From Henningerozyma blattae CBS 6284 (lineage: Eukaryota; Ascomycota; Saccharomycetes; Saccharomycetales; Saccharomycetaceae), in assembly GCF_000315915.1 (NCBI RefSeq), contig NC_020186.1:1-64000 (forward strand): a DNA stretch of 64,000 nucleotides. The letters run 5' to 3'. The notes under the pieces were generated by a model. It did no database searches. It was not told the origin of the DNA and saw nothing but the letters and a program-made list of their open reading frames with translations. Position 1 is the stretch's first letter, and each line of letters opens with the position of its first letter. Below, piece after piece: positions 53,411-64,000 of the stretch. Made by a program: the position numbers and the translations under genes.

Positions 53411-53718
53411 AATATCTTAAAAGGAATTGTTTCATTCTACTCTTAGTTCCTTTAGTAATTTCTTTTACAGTAAATAAAATTATATATAATATACTACTTC
53501 ACGATAATCATTAACAGCATAACATAAATTTAGTACTTTTTTTATTATTTAGGCTTTATTGTTTATATCCGTCCTCAAATAAAAAAGATGTCATAAAAAA
53601 AGGATTTGCCGCCTAAAGATCTACATGGCAGGTATTGAGAAGAATTTAAAATATTCCATAAAAGAAAATAATAAAAAAATTAAGAAACTTGAGAAAAGGT
53701 CTATAAAAGTTAGTTATT
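53411..53718. other. PTP1-MER1 spacer
   Basis: The 308 bp are AT-rich, with an AT-alternating PTP1 3' region. CCGCC near 53611 lies in the stretch upstream of MER1. I see no clear Ume6 URS1 (GGCGGC) or Ndt80 site, although MER1 is meiotic in S. cerevisiae. Confidence 0.4.
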
Positions 53719-54690
53719 ATGGAATCGAGCACATTCAATAATATACTGAAATATAGAAGTGTCGCTATATCTTCTGATAAGTTTCCAATTTTAACAGGAT
53801 CATCTTCGGTTGGTAATGATAATAATATACAAGATGGTCTTAACAGTATTTTAAGAATGGAAGTTGGTGATGTCCACGTTTTTACAGATCAATCGATGTG
53901 CATTCTACAGAGGCCAGTAATTGAAGTTGTTATTAGTTGGTTTCCCTTATTAGAGATGATCAAAGAAAATCTTATTTCATTAGATCGTATTTTAATAATA
54001 GATCGTTTTGCTTCCTTCGAGGTACTCATATGTTTGTCCTTCTCTTATCATCTTATACAGGGTATGTTTAATCATTTAAAATGGTTAACTTTTAAAGTTT
54101 CCTCACCCTCGATATTAGCAAGTATCAGGCATATGTTCAACGAAGATACAAGCATACATTCCGTCGGGGTAATTAACACAGATTTGAAATATTTCACTAT
54201 TACAACTCTACCATCACCCTCTATTTTTCTTTATTTGGTTCATTTTTTAAGTGCAAATGAATACCAAGCTATGATTAGGGGATCATTATATCCAATAAGG
54301 CCATCCATAGAAACTATGCAATACTTAGAACATAAATCAAGCAGAGAGCCTGATATCGATATGTCTAACAGAATAGAGTCACAAGATATCGTACTTGTCA
54401 AGACAGAAGTGACATTCCTTATAGGAGAAAACGGAGAGCGTATGGAGGATATTCGGAAGAGTTCAGGTGCCACTATAAAGGTTCATCCGCTGCCTGAGCG
54501 GTTAACACAATATCAACGAAAGCATCCTAATGAAGTGAACCAAACAATTTCTATAACAGGTAATCTCTATTGCAGAGCAAAAGCGTTCACAATTATGGAG
54601 TCATTAATTCGTACAAGAAGATTCTACAGTAAAAAAAATTCCGTCCTAGACAATGGTTGTTTACCATTTCATGATCAGCAAAATATATGA
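53719..54690 (+). CDS. MER1: Meiosis-specific splicing activator Mer1
   Basis: Mer1 is a KH-domain protein that binds an intronic enhancer and promotes U1-dependent splicing of meiotic pre-mRNAs (such as MER2/REC107, MER3 and AMA1). The C-terminal KH domain is clear: VTFLIGENGERMEDIRKSSG (about 231-250, with the GxxG loop GENG), then TIKVHPL, and TISITGNLYCRAKAFTIMESLI (about 273-294). The first 200 residues are divergent, as usual for this fast-evolving protein. The 323 residues compare with 270 for YNL210W. It lies just upstream of SSB as in S. cerevisiae. Confidence 0.88.
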   Translation: MESSTFNNILKYRSVAISSDKFPILTGSSSVGNDNNIQDGLNSILRMEVGDVHVFTDQSMCILQRPVIEVVISWFPLLEMIKENLISLDRILIIDRFASFEVLICLSFSYHLIQGMFNHLKWLTFKVSSPSILASIRHMFNEDTSIHSVGVINTDLKYFTITTLPSPSIFLYLVHFLSANEYQAMIRGSLYPIRPSIETMQYLEHKSSREPDIDMSNRIESQDIVLVKTEVTFLIGENGERMEDIRKSSGATIKVHPLPERLTQYQRKHPNEVNQTISITGNLYCRAKAFTIMESLIRTRRFYSKKNSVLDNGCLPFHDQQNI

Positions 54691-55598
54691 TAGTTACAGT
54701 TTGGATATAATTATACGAGTGACTTTCAATTTGGAGGAAAGGTCATGATAACAGGGATGAGCAGCGAAGCGATGATAAAAACTCATTAATTCAATTTATC
54801 ATGACTACAGGTAAAAAAAAAAAATTACCAAAACTAGCAAATATTTCACTAAATATTTGGGATCACTAGTGTCTCGGGTACGTGTACGATGCTCATCAAT
54901 AGAAAAGTAATTACACAAGATTCAAATACGTAAACACTCAAGAAAAATAGTCATTGACAGAAGATATAATGTACAATCTTGAACTACCGTCAAACTCAAT
55001 AAATATTAAGCCAACCGTTCCACCAATCGATGTTGGTGTAGAGTTTAATTATTTAATCCACACCGTTTCGGGTATTCCAACTACACACACTTCCTGAATT
55101 GGATTTTGCCTCCAAATTGGTCCAGCAAAGTCTTGTCGATTCGGCAAAACCCCTCCATCGTCATACATGCATGATAGAGACTTCATGATTCTCTACTAAG
55201 TCTTCGCCAAAGTTTATGTTCTCTAGATTTTTAGATTTTTTTTTTTCTCTCATTGAAGTTTTGCGTGCATAGAAAAAAAAATTTGCTGAAAAAATTCTGA
55301 AAAAAGCCTAGAGATAAAAAATTTCTTCTGCGGCACAGAAACATCCGCAGCGCCTATGTGAAAAATGGGAAAATTTTTCATTTTTTATTAATGAGCATCG
55401 AGAGACTCAGTGTAAAAAAATTTTTTTCTTCCTGGGTTTCAGGATTTATAAACATCTTCATTTTCAGTTGGATAAAAAGTTTTTCTAATTCTTAAGTATA
55501 ACTTTTATAAAAACTTTTAATATTTTTTTTCTTATTACTAATTTTTTTTAAAAGTTTTTATTATAAAATATCCAGACCTCGAACTCAACATAATAAAA
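54691..55598. promoter_or_regulatory. MER1 3' end and SSB promoter
   Basis: About 900 bp lie upstream of a highly expressed gene. An RRPE-type AAAATTTTTCA (55370-55380, reverse complement of TGAAAAATTTT) matches the co-regulation of SSB with ribosome-biogenesis and ribosomal-protein genes known in S. cerevisiae. Long A/T tracts (55255-55320 and 55410-55430), TATA-like TATAAAAAC near 55505 and an A-rich leader before ATG fit strong expression. I assign no definite Rap1 site. Confidence 0.5.
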
Positions 55599-57440
55599 AT
55601 GGCTGAAGGTGTTTTCCAAGGTGCTATCGGTATCGATTTAGGTACCACTTACTCTTGTGTTGCTACTTATGAATCTTCTGTTGAAATTATTGCCAACGAA
55701 CAAGGTAACAGAGTTACCCCATCTTTCGTTGCTTTCACCCCAGAAGAAAGATTAATTGGTGATGCTGCTAAGAACCAAGCTGCTTTGAACCCAAAGAACA
55801 CCGTTTTCGATGCTAAGCGTTTGATCGGTAGATCTTTCGACGAAGACTCAGTCCAAAAGGATATGAAAACTTGGCCATTCAAAGTTATCGACGTTGATGG
55901 TGCTCCAGTCATCGAAGTTGAATACTTAGGTGAAAACAAGACTTTCTCTCCACAAGAAATTTCTTCTATGGTCTTGACCAAAATGAAGGAAATTGCTGAA
56001 GCCAAAATCGGTAAGAAGGTCGAAAAAGCTGTTATCACTGTTCCAGCTTATTTCAACGATGCTCAAAGACAAGCTACCAAGGATGCTGGTGCCATTTCTG
56101 GTTTGAACGTCTTAAGAATCATCAATGAACCAACTGCAGCTGCTATTGCTTATGGTTTAGGTGCTGGTAAATCTGAAAAGGAAAGACATGTTTTGATTTT
56201 CGATTTAGGTGGTGGTACTTTCGATGTTTCCTTATTACACATTGCTGGTGGTGTTTACACTGTTAAATCTACTTCTGGTAACACCCATTTAGGTGGTCAA
56301 GATTTCGATACCAACTTATTGGAACACTTCAAAACTGAATTCAAGAAGAAGACTAAATTAGATATCTCTGGTGATGCTAGAGCTTTAAGAAGATTAAGAA
56401 CTGCTGCTGAAAGAGCAAAGAGAACTTTATCTTCTGTTACTCAAACCACTGTTGAAGTTGACTCCTTATTCGAAGGTGAAGATTTCGAAGCTTCTTTAAC
56501 CAGAGCTAGATTCGAAGACTTAAACGCTGCTTTATTCAAATCTACTTTAGAACCAGTTGAACAAGTCTTAAAGGATGCTAAGATTCCAAAGTCTCAAATT
56601 GACGAAGTTGTCTTAGTCGGTGGTTCTACCAGAATTCCAAAGGTTCAAAAATTATTATCTGATTTCTTTGATGGTAAACAATTAGAAAAATCTATTAACC
56701 CAGATGAAGCTGTTGCTTACGGTGCTGCTGTCCAAGGTGCTATCTTAACTGGTCAATCTACTTCTGATGAAACCAAGGACTTATTATTATTAGATGTTGC
56801 TCCATTATCCTTAGGTGTTGGTATGCAGGGTGACATCTTCGGTATTGTTGTTCCAAGAAATACTACCGTTCCAACTATTAAGAGAAGAACTTTCACCACT
56901 GTCGGTGACAACCAAACCTCTGTTCAATTCCCAGTTTACCAAGGTGAACGTGTTAACTGTAAGGAAAACACTTTATTAGGTGAATTCGACTTGAAAAACA
57001 TTCCACCAATGCCAGCTGGTGAACCAGTCTTAGAAGCTATCTTCGAAGTTGATGCTAACGGTATCTTAAAGGTTACTGCTGTTGAAAAATCCACTGGTAA
57101 ATCTGCTAACATTACTATTTCTAACGCTGTTGGTAGATTATCTTCCGATGAAATCGAAAAGATGGTTAACCAAGCCGAAGAATTCAAGGCTGCTGATGAA
57201 GCTTTCGCCAAGAGACATGAAGCCAAGCAAAGATTGGAATCTTACGTTGCTTCTATTGAACAAACCGTTACTGACCCAGTCTTATCTTCTAAGATGAAGA
57301 GAGGTTCCAAATCTAAGATTGAAGCTGCTTTATCTGATGCTATGGCTGCTTTGGAAATCGAAGATGCTTCTGCTGAAGAATATAGAAAGGCTGAAGTTGG
57401 TTTGAAGAGAGTTGTCACTAAGGCTATGTCTTCCCGTTAA
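55599..57440 (+). CDS. Ribosome-associated Hsp70 Ssb (SSB1/SSB2)
   Basis: Ssb is the cytosolic Hsp70 that binds nascent chains at the ribosome with the RAC co-chaperone (Zuo1-Ssz1). The ATPase domain shows [15 protein letters not shown] (phosphate 1), [16 protein letters not shown] and [16 protein letters not shown] (phosphate 2), and [16 protein letters not shown] (adenosine). The substrate domain starts near 390 ([12 protein letters not shown]), and the lid contains the family nuclear-export-type segment [15 protein letters not shown] near 575-590. The 613 residues equal S. cerevisiae Ssb1/Ssb2. Codon use is strongly optimised (GGT, GCT, AAG, GAA, TTA). YNL209W and YDL229W are duplicates, so orthology to one cannot be fixed. 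Confidence 0.97.
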   Translation: MAEGVFQGAIGIDLGTTYSCVATYESSVEIIANEQGNRVTPSFVAFTPEERLIGDAAKNQAALNPKNTVFDAKRLIGRSFDEDSVQKDMKTWPFKVIDVDGAPVIEVEYLGENKTFSPQEISSMVLTKMKEIAEAKIGKKVEKAVITVPAYFNDAQRQATKDAGAISGLNVLRIINEPTAAAIAYGLGAGKSEKERHVLIFDLGGGTFDVSLLHIAGGVYTVKSTSGNTHLGGQDFDTNLLEHFKTEFKKKTKLDISGDARALRRLRTAAERAKRTLSSVTQTTVEVDSLFEGEDFEASLTRARFEDLNAALFKSTLEPVEQVLKDAKIPKSQIDEVVLVGGSTRIPKVQKLLSDFFDGKQLEKSINPDEAVAYGAAVQGAILTGQSTSDETKDLLLLDVAPLSLGVGMQGDIFGIVVPRNTTVPTIKRRTFTTVGDNQTSVQFPVYQGERVNCKENTLLGEFDLKNIPPMPAGEPVLEAIFEVDANGILKVTAVEKSTGKSANITISNAVGRLSSDEIEKMVNQAEEFKAADEAFAKRHEAKQRLESYVASIEQTVTDPVLSSKMKRGSKSKIEAALSDAMAALEIEDASAEEYRKAEVGLKRVVTKAMSSR

Positions 57441-57831
57441 GGTCTTTAATTTGCCCAGGTTAAACTTTTAATATTTATATATATAATAGCCTAGCTCATT
57501 ATCTTTGTATCTTAGTTATATCGTCACATTGTATATCACAATAATACACTCATAGTTATGTTTTAATTTAAATATTTCTTATTCTTTTAAAAACATATTC
57601 AAATAAGTCTACTGTGTCTTCACAAATTTTTAGTTTGAAAGCCGGTTTAACAATTGTGTCTATTTTCTACTTTTTAACACAAAATTTTTTAAGATTATTG
57701 GTATACTCCACAATATATATATAATGATTATCTTTTGATATAAAGTAGTTCTATAAACCCCTTGTTTGCTAATGAATATATTACATAATTTTTACAACTT
57801 TAAATAACTAGAATCTCGATGTGGGTAACCT
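57441..57831. other. Convergent SSB/HO 3' region
   Basis: This 391-bp AT-rich spacer contains TATATA elements (57475-57485 and 57715-57725) suited to 3'-end formation. It has no gene. Confidence 0.5.
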
Positions 57832-59583
57832 TCAATTAATAGTACGAACAGCTGTGGCTTGTCTTGGGATAACCCTTATTTCATCATATTTAAGAATTCC
57901 TGAACAACGGTTACATTCCAAACCAGTCACAAATTCCCCTTGAGGAGTGACACCGGTTCTTTCTCCAACAACCTTAGCTGTTCTGATTTCTCTAGCTTCT
58001 GGAACATATTGGCAATTAAAGCAACGATACCCACTAAATTTATATCTACCGTAACAACGCCCACAAACACGGTTATTACCGCTCCAATCTTTATAGAAAT
58101 AACGAACACCTTTACGGGGACAAGCAATACAATGCTTTAAATTTTTTCTATTGGTCAGTTTTGGTTGATCATGCTCACAATGAGAACCACATGAGCTAAC
58201 CACAAATTTATTCTCCAATAAAATACTTTTTTTAGATTCTATCTCAATTCCGTACGCACTATCTTCACCTACTTGTTCATCACTAAACCCAAAATAGATA
58301 GGCTCCCTTATTATTTTATCAGGACTAACTCTTCTTTTATGACCACTTCGACAATATGCTAAAACATTTTGCAATGCTGTTCCTCCAGTAATATTGCAAT
58401 CGAAGGTAAATTTACAATGACAATTTTTCCCACCAATTTTTTCTTTTCTTTCTGATCTAGTTGTTATAGTAACAGATATCCCTAAAGACCTGGATATATT
58501 TGAAATACCTTCCATAATAGATGGATAGATTGTTTGGATAGCCGCCTTATAGATACCTTTACTTTCAAATTGTTTCTTAACGTATCCATCAGAGTCTATC
58601 AAACCCGCAAGGAAAGCTTCACGTACTTCAATATCTTCGTCCCACATAAATTGAGGAATTTGTTTCTGACCATCTCCTTCCCTTTTAAAATTCAGAGCAG
58701 TAACCACAACCCAGAAGGGGTTATGCTTCCTTAGATTTCGTGTTTTTTTGGGCTCTTCCACTTTATTACCGTAATACAATCGAAGATGTCTTGCTCTCTT
58801 TTCTTCTGGTTCAGGGACATACTCGGGATATATTCCCCATTGCTCACCTTTCTTAATAAGGGCTTTAATTAGTTCCTTGTCAACTGTATCGACTGTGATT
58901 TCAGGTTCTTTTGTAGTTCCATCCCCCATCCACAATCCTAGTAACCATGCCATATTTATTACTGAGGATGTGATTAAGTGTCTCTTACCAGTTAAAAATT
59001 TGGAAAGTACACCATTACCACCAAGTATTGGTGAGAATTTTGAAAATGTAGATACTCTAATTTGAGCTGTTAAGAGATCAAGGTCACGAACTTGAAGACG
59101 AAAATCAATTGGTTTGGCATCATTCTGAATTTTTTCATTTAAAAACATAAGTGCGTCTAATTTTCCTTCAGGTGTCATCTGGAAATACTTATGATGATGC
59201 TTTGGTATTTGAATAGCTCTTCCGTCAGGTGTGATTGCGTCTTCTAAAGATGTCCAACGGATTCGGTATCGTTTATTCTTATATGATTGTTCTAAATTAG
59301 GTTTTGATGAAGTACGGAGCACCAATTCATGTCCTGCAGTACAATCGAAGCTCATTAGCTCATAGATATTCTTTCTCTTTGGATCAACCCTTCCTGGTTC
59401 TCCAGTATCAGCTCTATGTTTTGTTTTTTGACTAATTTTAAAAATTTGTTGTTTGTCTTGTTTGATAGATACAACCCTAGATATTGAACCATCTTCACAT
59501 TTTACGAATGAATTTCTTTCAACTTGAGAAATGGCCTTTGCAGAACCATCAGCCATAATAACTTTCATATCAGCTTGCAGCAT
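57832..59583 (-). CDS. HO: HO endonuclease (mating-type switching)
   Basis: HO is an intein-derived homing endonuclease that cuts the MAT Y/Z junction to start mating-type switching. Its Hint-like N-terminal half keeps KHRADTGEPGRVDPKRKNIYEL and CTAGHEL. Both LAGLIDADG motifs are intact: LLGLWMGDGTT with Asp221 and FLAGLIDSDGYV with Asp330. The C-terminal zinc-finger region retains its Cys pairs (HCIACPRKG, CGRCYGRYKFSGYRCFNC, LECNRCSGIL). The 583 residues compare with 586 for YDL227C, with no stops, so the enzyme looks functional and the strain may be homothallic. Upstream lie 2.6 kb without a gene, reminiscent of the long HO control region of S. cerevisiae. Confidence 0.96.
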   Translation of the reverse strand: MLQADMKVIMADGSAKAISQVERNSFVKCEDGSISRVVSIKQDKQQIFKISQKTKHRADTGEPGRVDPKRKNIYELMSFDCTAGHELVLRTSSKPNLEQSYKNKRYRIRWTSLEDAITPDGRAIQIPKHHHKYFQMTPEGKLDALMFLNEKIQNDAKPIDFRLQVRDLDLLTAQIRVSTFSKFSPILGGNGVLSKFLTGKRHLITSSVINMAWLLGLWMGDGTTKEPEITVDTVDKELIKALIKKGEQWGIYPEYVPEPEEKRARHLRLYYGNKVEEPKKTRNLRKHNPFWVVVTALNFKREGDGQKQIPQFMWDEDIEVREAFLAGLIDSDGYVKKQFESKGIYKAAIQTIYPSIMEGISNISRSLGISVTITTRSERKEKIGGKNCHCKFTFDCNITGGTALQNVLAYCRSGHKRRVSPDKIIREPIYFGFSDEQVGEDSAYGIEIESKKSILLENKFVVSSCGSHCEHDQPKLTNRKNLKHCIACPRKGVRYFYKDWSGNNRVCGRCYGRYKFSGYRCFNCQYVPEAREIRTAKVVGERTGVTPQGEFVTGLECNRCSGILKYDEIRVIPRQATAVRTIN

Positions 59584-62199
59584 AGTAGATACTAAAAAAA
59601 GATGCCAATTAATAATTTAAATAGTCGATGACATTTTATTTTTACAATAGAAAAGATAACACTAGAAGTAATGGACTATTACAGATCAATAGCATTAAGG
59701 AATGTTATTTTATATATCATTGCATATAGTGTTAACTCTTAATAGATGACATCTTAATCAAACTCTTTTTAAATTTTAATCGAATGGCAAGCAACTGATT
59801 TATCTTACAATAGCTAACTGAACTCATTCTTTAACCTTCAATTAACAACATTTTGGTAATCTATAGCTTGGATAAAGTGTAGCGGATTAGGATTCTGCAT
59901 ACACATTTAATTTTAATGTGCTTTTGATTGCTTAGTTAGTGATATTTCAATATAATTTATTATAGAATGAGTATAGCAGTTTAATAAAAAAACCATCCAT
60001 TTTATTATTTAATATCTATTCTAAATAGAGGTAAATTGATTTAAATACTAAGACTCAAGATAAAGTATATGTTGCCCCAAACAAGAAACAACCCCATTTG
60101 CGAGATTCCATCCTTTTAATTGTTGAATCGATAATTTCTGCCAAGGGAAAAATTTGAGAAATAATATTACTCCAAATAGGTAAAAAGATATTCACTTATT
60201 GGAAAATGCAATTGATGTAATCCTTTACATTACCTCTTAATTATTTTTCACAATGCCTAAAATCTTATGTGTTACAATAACAATTTTCCTAAAATATACA
60301 TTTTTTTCAAGACACTTAGAAATGAATAAAGAAAGATAAATCCGACCACAAACTGCATGTGACCATTGACTACATTTTGGGTGTTGGTTAAAATACGTGA
60401 AAGTAATTGTTTAGACAATTATGGTAACTTAATTCTAATTATGCTTTTTGGTAGAGAACGATTTGCAGACCCAATATCCATATATGCAAAAAATATATTA
60501 ATGCAGCTACTAATCAATATTAACCTTTAGGCGGTCCCTTTTTGTGATAGCATATTGATATTATTTGAAAAAAACTGGGGGCGATTACTACATAGTTTAA
60601 TAAATGTTAATATTCACAAGTCGTTGTAGAAGAATATTCTATTAGTTGAAGCATAAGAATATAGAATTTTAATTGCACATAATAAACCTCAATTCTAAAA
60701 ACCACCTGCATTTCATTATTAATATTTCCCGCATTTCACATGTAAAATGGTTTTTGAAGTTTTATAAGAATTTTTCATCAAAAAAACACAAGTGACATGA
60801 TGCATTTTTTTACATGGCTAGAAAATTGTGTAACAAACACTTCAGGCAAGCAATAAATAAAAATTACTGTATTTATCACTACATGTATAGATATTAGATA
60901 CGAAAATGAACTAAAAAAGTTATAAAAGGAAATATTCACCCAATTAAGTATTTTTCTAAAAAGTTTAACGGCATAAATATTTTTTCCACGGCTGTTACGA
61001 TGGTAAAAGAGTAGACATTGCAAAACAACCAGAAAATATTTCACTAGATAGTACTTGAAGGTATAACTCTTGCAGTAATTTAATTTGTGTTACCTGTTTA
61101 ATACAGGGGTAAGTAGTCAAACCAATTGAGATTTGGATTTTTTTAAAAGGTAAAAATTCCTAATAGGATATTTAGGTTTTTTTACAAAAAAAATAATAAT
61201 GAAAAGTTGCGAAATAACGAAAAGGACATTTAGCGATGACATATACGTAATCAAATTAGCAAACCTCAAATCTGAAAAATTCGTCAAGAAAAAAGTTAAA
61301 TAAATTTTAACTTTCTCATCTTTGGGTAATTTTGGAGTTAAATTTGCGTATTTGTTGTCAATTTACCACAAAACAAAGCAATTAATTATTTATTATTTTA
61401 CCTATAGATTAACAACAGAAAATACTATAAAAGAAAAAATTGGTAACTATATGAATGCCTCACTTATTTACTTTATAATAATATAGAATCTATTACTGCA
61501 ATTTAATTAATATTTTCTTAAAATGGTTATACTTTATAAAGAAATGGCTTGGCTCTGATATTTTACATTTATAATTTGTGAATTTGGATCCGATGGAAAT
61601 TTTTCACAGACATTCTACTAACATTTTTAGCTAAATTAAAAAAATAAATTGTTAGGATAATATATAAATATTTCATTGCACACCAAATACCTCAATTCAT
61701 TACAATTAAAACATAATATATCTATATATATCTCTATATCTATGATGCTGTTGCCTTTGATACATCAATTAGTTTATTTTACTCAATTATCTCAATAGAC
61801 AAATGTGCATATATGAAAAAAAATAAATCTTAGACTCATGATAAAATTGTACAAATATAAATTTTACAGAAAAAGAAATAAATAAAATAGAGTGTATAAA
61901 ACTATATGAAATTTTATGAAATTACATGAATTATATTATATTGAGTTGTAGTGTATTAATTATGGGGTTAGGATTATCAATTAAAAGTTATTGAATACCG
62001 TGGATGCAAATTGGTTACTTGAATTAGTATTTATAGAATAAAGTAAGTTAGAGAAAGAAAATTGGATTATTATTATTGAACAGAATGAAGGGAGAAGTGA
62101 AATAGAAGAAAGAAAAATATAGAAAGGCTAAACGTAATTTTAATCAACAAACAATGTTTATGAACCTTAACATGTTCAACCACAAAGGGATAAGAAGTG
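59584..62199. promoter_or_regulatory. 2.6 kb HO upstream region
   Basis: The interval between HO and the ArfGAP gene holds no supportable gene; an 88-codon hydrophobic frame (60778-61044, minus) begins with GTG and is not called. A TTGCGAAATAACGAAAAGG stretch (61206-61224) resembles, with mismatches, SBF sites (CRCGAAA). I found no exact SBF or a1-alpha2 site by eye. The length alone recalls the URS1/URS2 region of S. cerevisiae HO. Confidence 0.45.
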
Positions 62200-63597
62200 T
62201 CATTTACTGTTAGGACTCGCTGCTGTACTACTAGTAGTATTACTACTGTTGTTATGATCATTACTGTTATTGCTATGATGATGGCTATTATGCTTTGATA
62301 GACTGAATTTCGAAGAATTTGGCGATTCTTTGCTATGTTGTGAATGCTTATGTATTATTATTGAATGTCTTGAGTTAGTTGTAGATGATGCAACCGTAAA
62401 AAGATTTGGAGTACCATCCTTGCTAGATTTACTTTTAGTGGAATTATCTAAATTACTGCTTGTCGTAGTAGATATCATCGATCTATGCTTATTTTTTTTA
62501 GAATTTCCGTGATGTTTATCCAAAGATGAATCATTCTCCTTTGTTGAATGACTTAGATGTAAACTAGGGCTTGCCAATCTTGAAGTTGATAAAGTTCTTG
62601 GTAATGATGAATACTGCTTCTTTAAAGTAGTTGGAGATCTTGATCCTGCTGAACCAGGTGAGTTTGGGGAACCTGGGGAGACTGGACCACTTAACGAAAT
62701 AGTTTTCCTTCTTAAAAACTTACCTCGTTTGGAACTTGAGTTTGAATTAGTGGAACTACTACTATTATTATTGAAATTATTGAAATTAGTGGCAAAATCA
62801 TTATTCAAAGCACGTGAAGTAGAATTTATAGAAGAATTTGGATTTAAATTAGAGTCATTTATAGAAGAGTCATGTGAGCTTGGCTTTCTTATGGTATCTG
62901 TAACTTTCCCTACCGTACCAAATACTGCATTAGATACAATGCCTAATCCTTTCGTTACTGAAGTGTTAGATTCCTTCGGTATATTTTCGTATTTATTTTG
63001 ATTAGATGAGTTTTCTGGAGTTTTTATTCGTTGCATATACATATCATTATTATCGCTCTTGTTATTTGAGCCATTAACAGCTGAATTGTTGTTGGGTGAA
63101 GGGGAACTTCCAAATCCTTGATAGTTAATCAAAGGTTTCGGACTAGTTGATTTCATTAAATCATAACTCTTGACAAATTCAGACCAGCGAAATTTTGAAT
63201 AATCTTCTTTCTTAAAAGGAGTTTCATTAATTAGACAATCGATTCGTCTAGTATAATCCTTTGCTACCACATTATCGTATTTGAATCTTGCCTGAGCTTT
63301 GATGTCGATCTTACCATTTAATTTTAAATAGTTATTACAATTGTCGTTACCACCAACTTCCATTCTCCTTAAATCTGATTCCTTCCATCGGTCCATCGTA
63401 ACTGAGCGAACAAACGAGATGTGTACCCCTAGACCTCTATGAATCCCTGCACAGTTGATACATATGAATATACCAAACGTTGTTGAGGCCCATTGAGGAT
63501 ATCTCGCTTGGCAATCTGCACAATACTCATTGCAAGGATTCATCAGAAGTTTATGAAACCTAATACGGCATGATCGATCATCCACCCAGCTCACCAT
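62200..63597 (-). CDS. ArfGAP-domain protein, GCS1/SPS18 type
   Basis: The N-terminal 125 residues form an ArfGAP domain with zinc ligands Cys26, Cys29, Cys46 and Cys49, and the catalytic Arg54 in [36 protein letters not shown] matches both Gcs1 and Sps18, which are WGD duplicates in S. cerevisiae (YDL226C and YNL204C). Downstream, [20 protein letters not shown] (about 215-235) looks like an amphipathic helix of the kind that senses curved membranes in Gcs1. The rest is Ser/Asn-rich low complexity. The 465 residues exceed Gcs1 (352) and Sps18 (300). The probable role is GTP hydrolysis on Arf in Golgi/endosome traffic, or in spore-membrane formation if it is Sps18-like. Confidence 0.87.
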   Translation of the reverse strand: MVSWVDDRSCRIRFHKLLMNPCNEYCADCQARYPQWASTTFGIFICINCAGIHRGLGVHISFVRSVTMDRWKESDLRRMEVGGNDNCNNYLKLNGKIDIKAQARFKYDNVVAKDYTRRIDCLINETPFKKEDYSKFRWSEFVKSYDLMKSTSPKPLINYQGFGSSPSPNNNSAVNGSNNKSDNNDMYMQRIKTPENSSNQNKYENIPKESNTSVTKGLGIVSNAVFGTVGKVTDTIRKPSSHDSSINDSNLNPNSSINSTSRALNNDFATNFNNFNNNSSSSTNSNSSSKRGKFLRRKTISLSGPVSPGSPNSPGSAGSRSPTTLKKQYSSLPRTLSTSRLASPSLHLSHSTKENDSSLDKHHGNSKKNKHRSMISTTTSSNLDNSTKSKSSKDGTPNLFTVASSTTNSRHSIIIHKHSQHSKESPNSSKFSLSKHNSHHHSNNSNDHNNSSNTTSSTAASPNSK

Positions 63598-64000
63598 GTT
63601 CTAATCGTTTAAATATACGGAAAAATATAGGAACTGGTGAAAGTAACCTAATTTTAATATTACGTCTTTTTATTATTGTATTTACAAAATAGTTTCCTCT
63701 TGCCTTTAAGTTGCTTAAGCTGAAACCAAAAATATGAATGAGAGTTAAGCTAGTTTCCACCAAAAGTGCTGTTTCCACCTAAAGTGTTGTTTCCACCTTT
63801 TGACAGACTCTCTAATTCTCGGCGATTGTATGGCTTGGAATTTGTCTTGTTTTTACAAACTTCACAATGTAAACATTTGATTTGGCTATCTTGGCCAATG
63901 CCTAGTTAACTTGCAAAACTTCCTTAAATCGAAATTTCATTGATAAATCTTGAGATTAAACTTTTTCATTTCCCCGTGCCGTTTTGCGTAATGAAAAAAA
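63598..64000. other. Right edge: ArfGAP promoter with a small unassigned open frame
   Basis: This AT-moderate region contains three tandem 18-bp units (63753 onward, GTTTCCACC-AAAGTG type). The minus strand from 63905 to 63750 is open for 51 codons and reads KCLHCEVCKN, then PYNRRELESLSKGGNNTLGG, and a final GGN. It has a stop just upstream and no ATG. It could be a gene remnant, a 3' exon, or chance; nothing more can be supported within the window. Confidence 0.35.

Noticed and set aside
60350..60385. GCATGT...TACAT pair resembling an a1-alpha2 operator upstream of HO
   Set aside because: The half-site spacing is about three bases too long and the flanking bases do not fit the consensus.
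60778..61044. 88-codon hydrophobic frame in the HO upstream region
   Set aside because: It starts with GTG, not ATG, and its Phe/Ile/Val-rich content is what AT-rich non-coding DNA gives.

Overview
This is a nuclear chromosome segment from a budding yeast of the Saccharomycetaceae. The DNA is AT-rich and the genes are almost all intronless. Proteins carry many Asn/Ser runs, and nearly every gene has a clear Saccharomyces cerevisiae counterpart. The gene order points to a lineage that descends from the whole-genome duplication (WGD). Most genes follow the S. cerevisiae chromosome XIV left-arm order (YNL242W down to about YNL204C), but GYP7, PTP1 and HO, whose S. cerevisiae copies lie on the sister chromosome IV region (YDL234C-YDL227C), are interleaved among them. 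That is the pattern left by reciprocal loss of duplicates. I infer a Vanderwaltozyma/Tetrapisispora-like or related post-WGD yeast; the species cannot be fixed from sequence reading alone.

Layout. 1-2395: intergenic DNA with retrotransposon LTR/gag-start scraps. 2396-14905: ATG2, NAR1 (minus), LAP3, KEX2. 14906-20202: a decayed Ty1/copia element (LTR and gag scrap, integrase, reverse transcriptase) sitting where S. cerevisiae has YTP1. 20203-30402: SIN4/MED16, a globin-like gene (YNL234W), BNI4, CSL4. 30769-41454: a block of minus-strand genes, PDR16, ELA1, URE2, CNM67 and SQS1. A gene-free 1.7 kb gap follows where S. cerevisiae has ATG4 to YNL217W. 43160-54690: RAP1, GYP7 (minus), IES2, PEX17, RRG9 (minus), MRX7 (minus), PTP1, MER1. 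55599-63597: SSB (ribosome-associated Hsp70), an intact HO endonuclease (minus) with a 2.6 kb upstream region, and an ArfGAP of the GCS1/SPS18 type (minus).

The genes are individually transcribed housekeeping and regulatory genes rather than a pathway cluster: autophagy, Fe-S assembly, late-Golgi processing, Mediator, exosome, lipid transfer, ubiquitin ligase, nitrogen control, spindle pole body, telomere and RP-gene regulation, Rab GAP, peroxisome import, mitochondrial maintenance, phosphatase, meiotic splicing, translation chaperone and mating-type switching.

The most noteworthy signals are two genes (globin-like YNL234W and ELA1) whose frame closes soon after a consensus -1 slippery heptamer (A_AAA_AAA and A_AAA_AAC). 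In each, the -1 frame stays open for about 60 more coding-looking codons, and for the globin it ends in a CaaX-like CIIT. IES2 may be a third, weaker case. Others are a roughly 230-residue Lys/Ser tail on PDR16, a URE2 prion-like domain about twice the usual length, a GC-rich STRE-bearing island upstream of the globin gene, several strong inverted repeats, and a small CxxCxxC/GGN-repeat open frame at the right edge.
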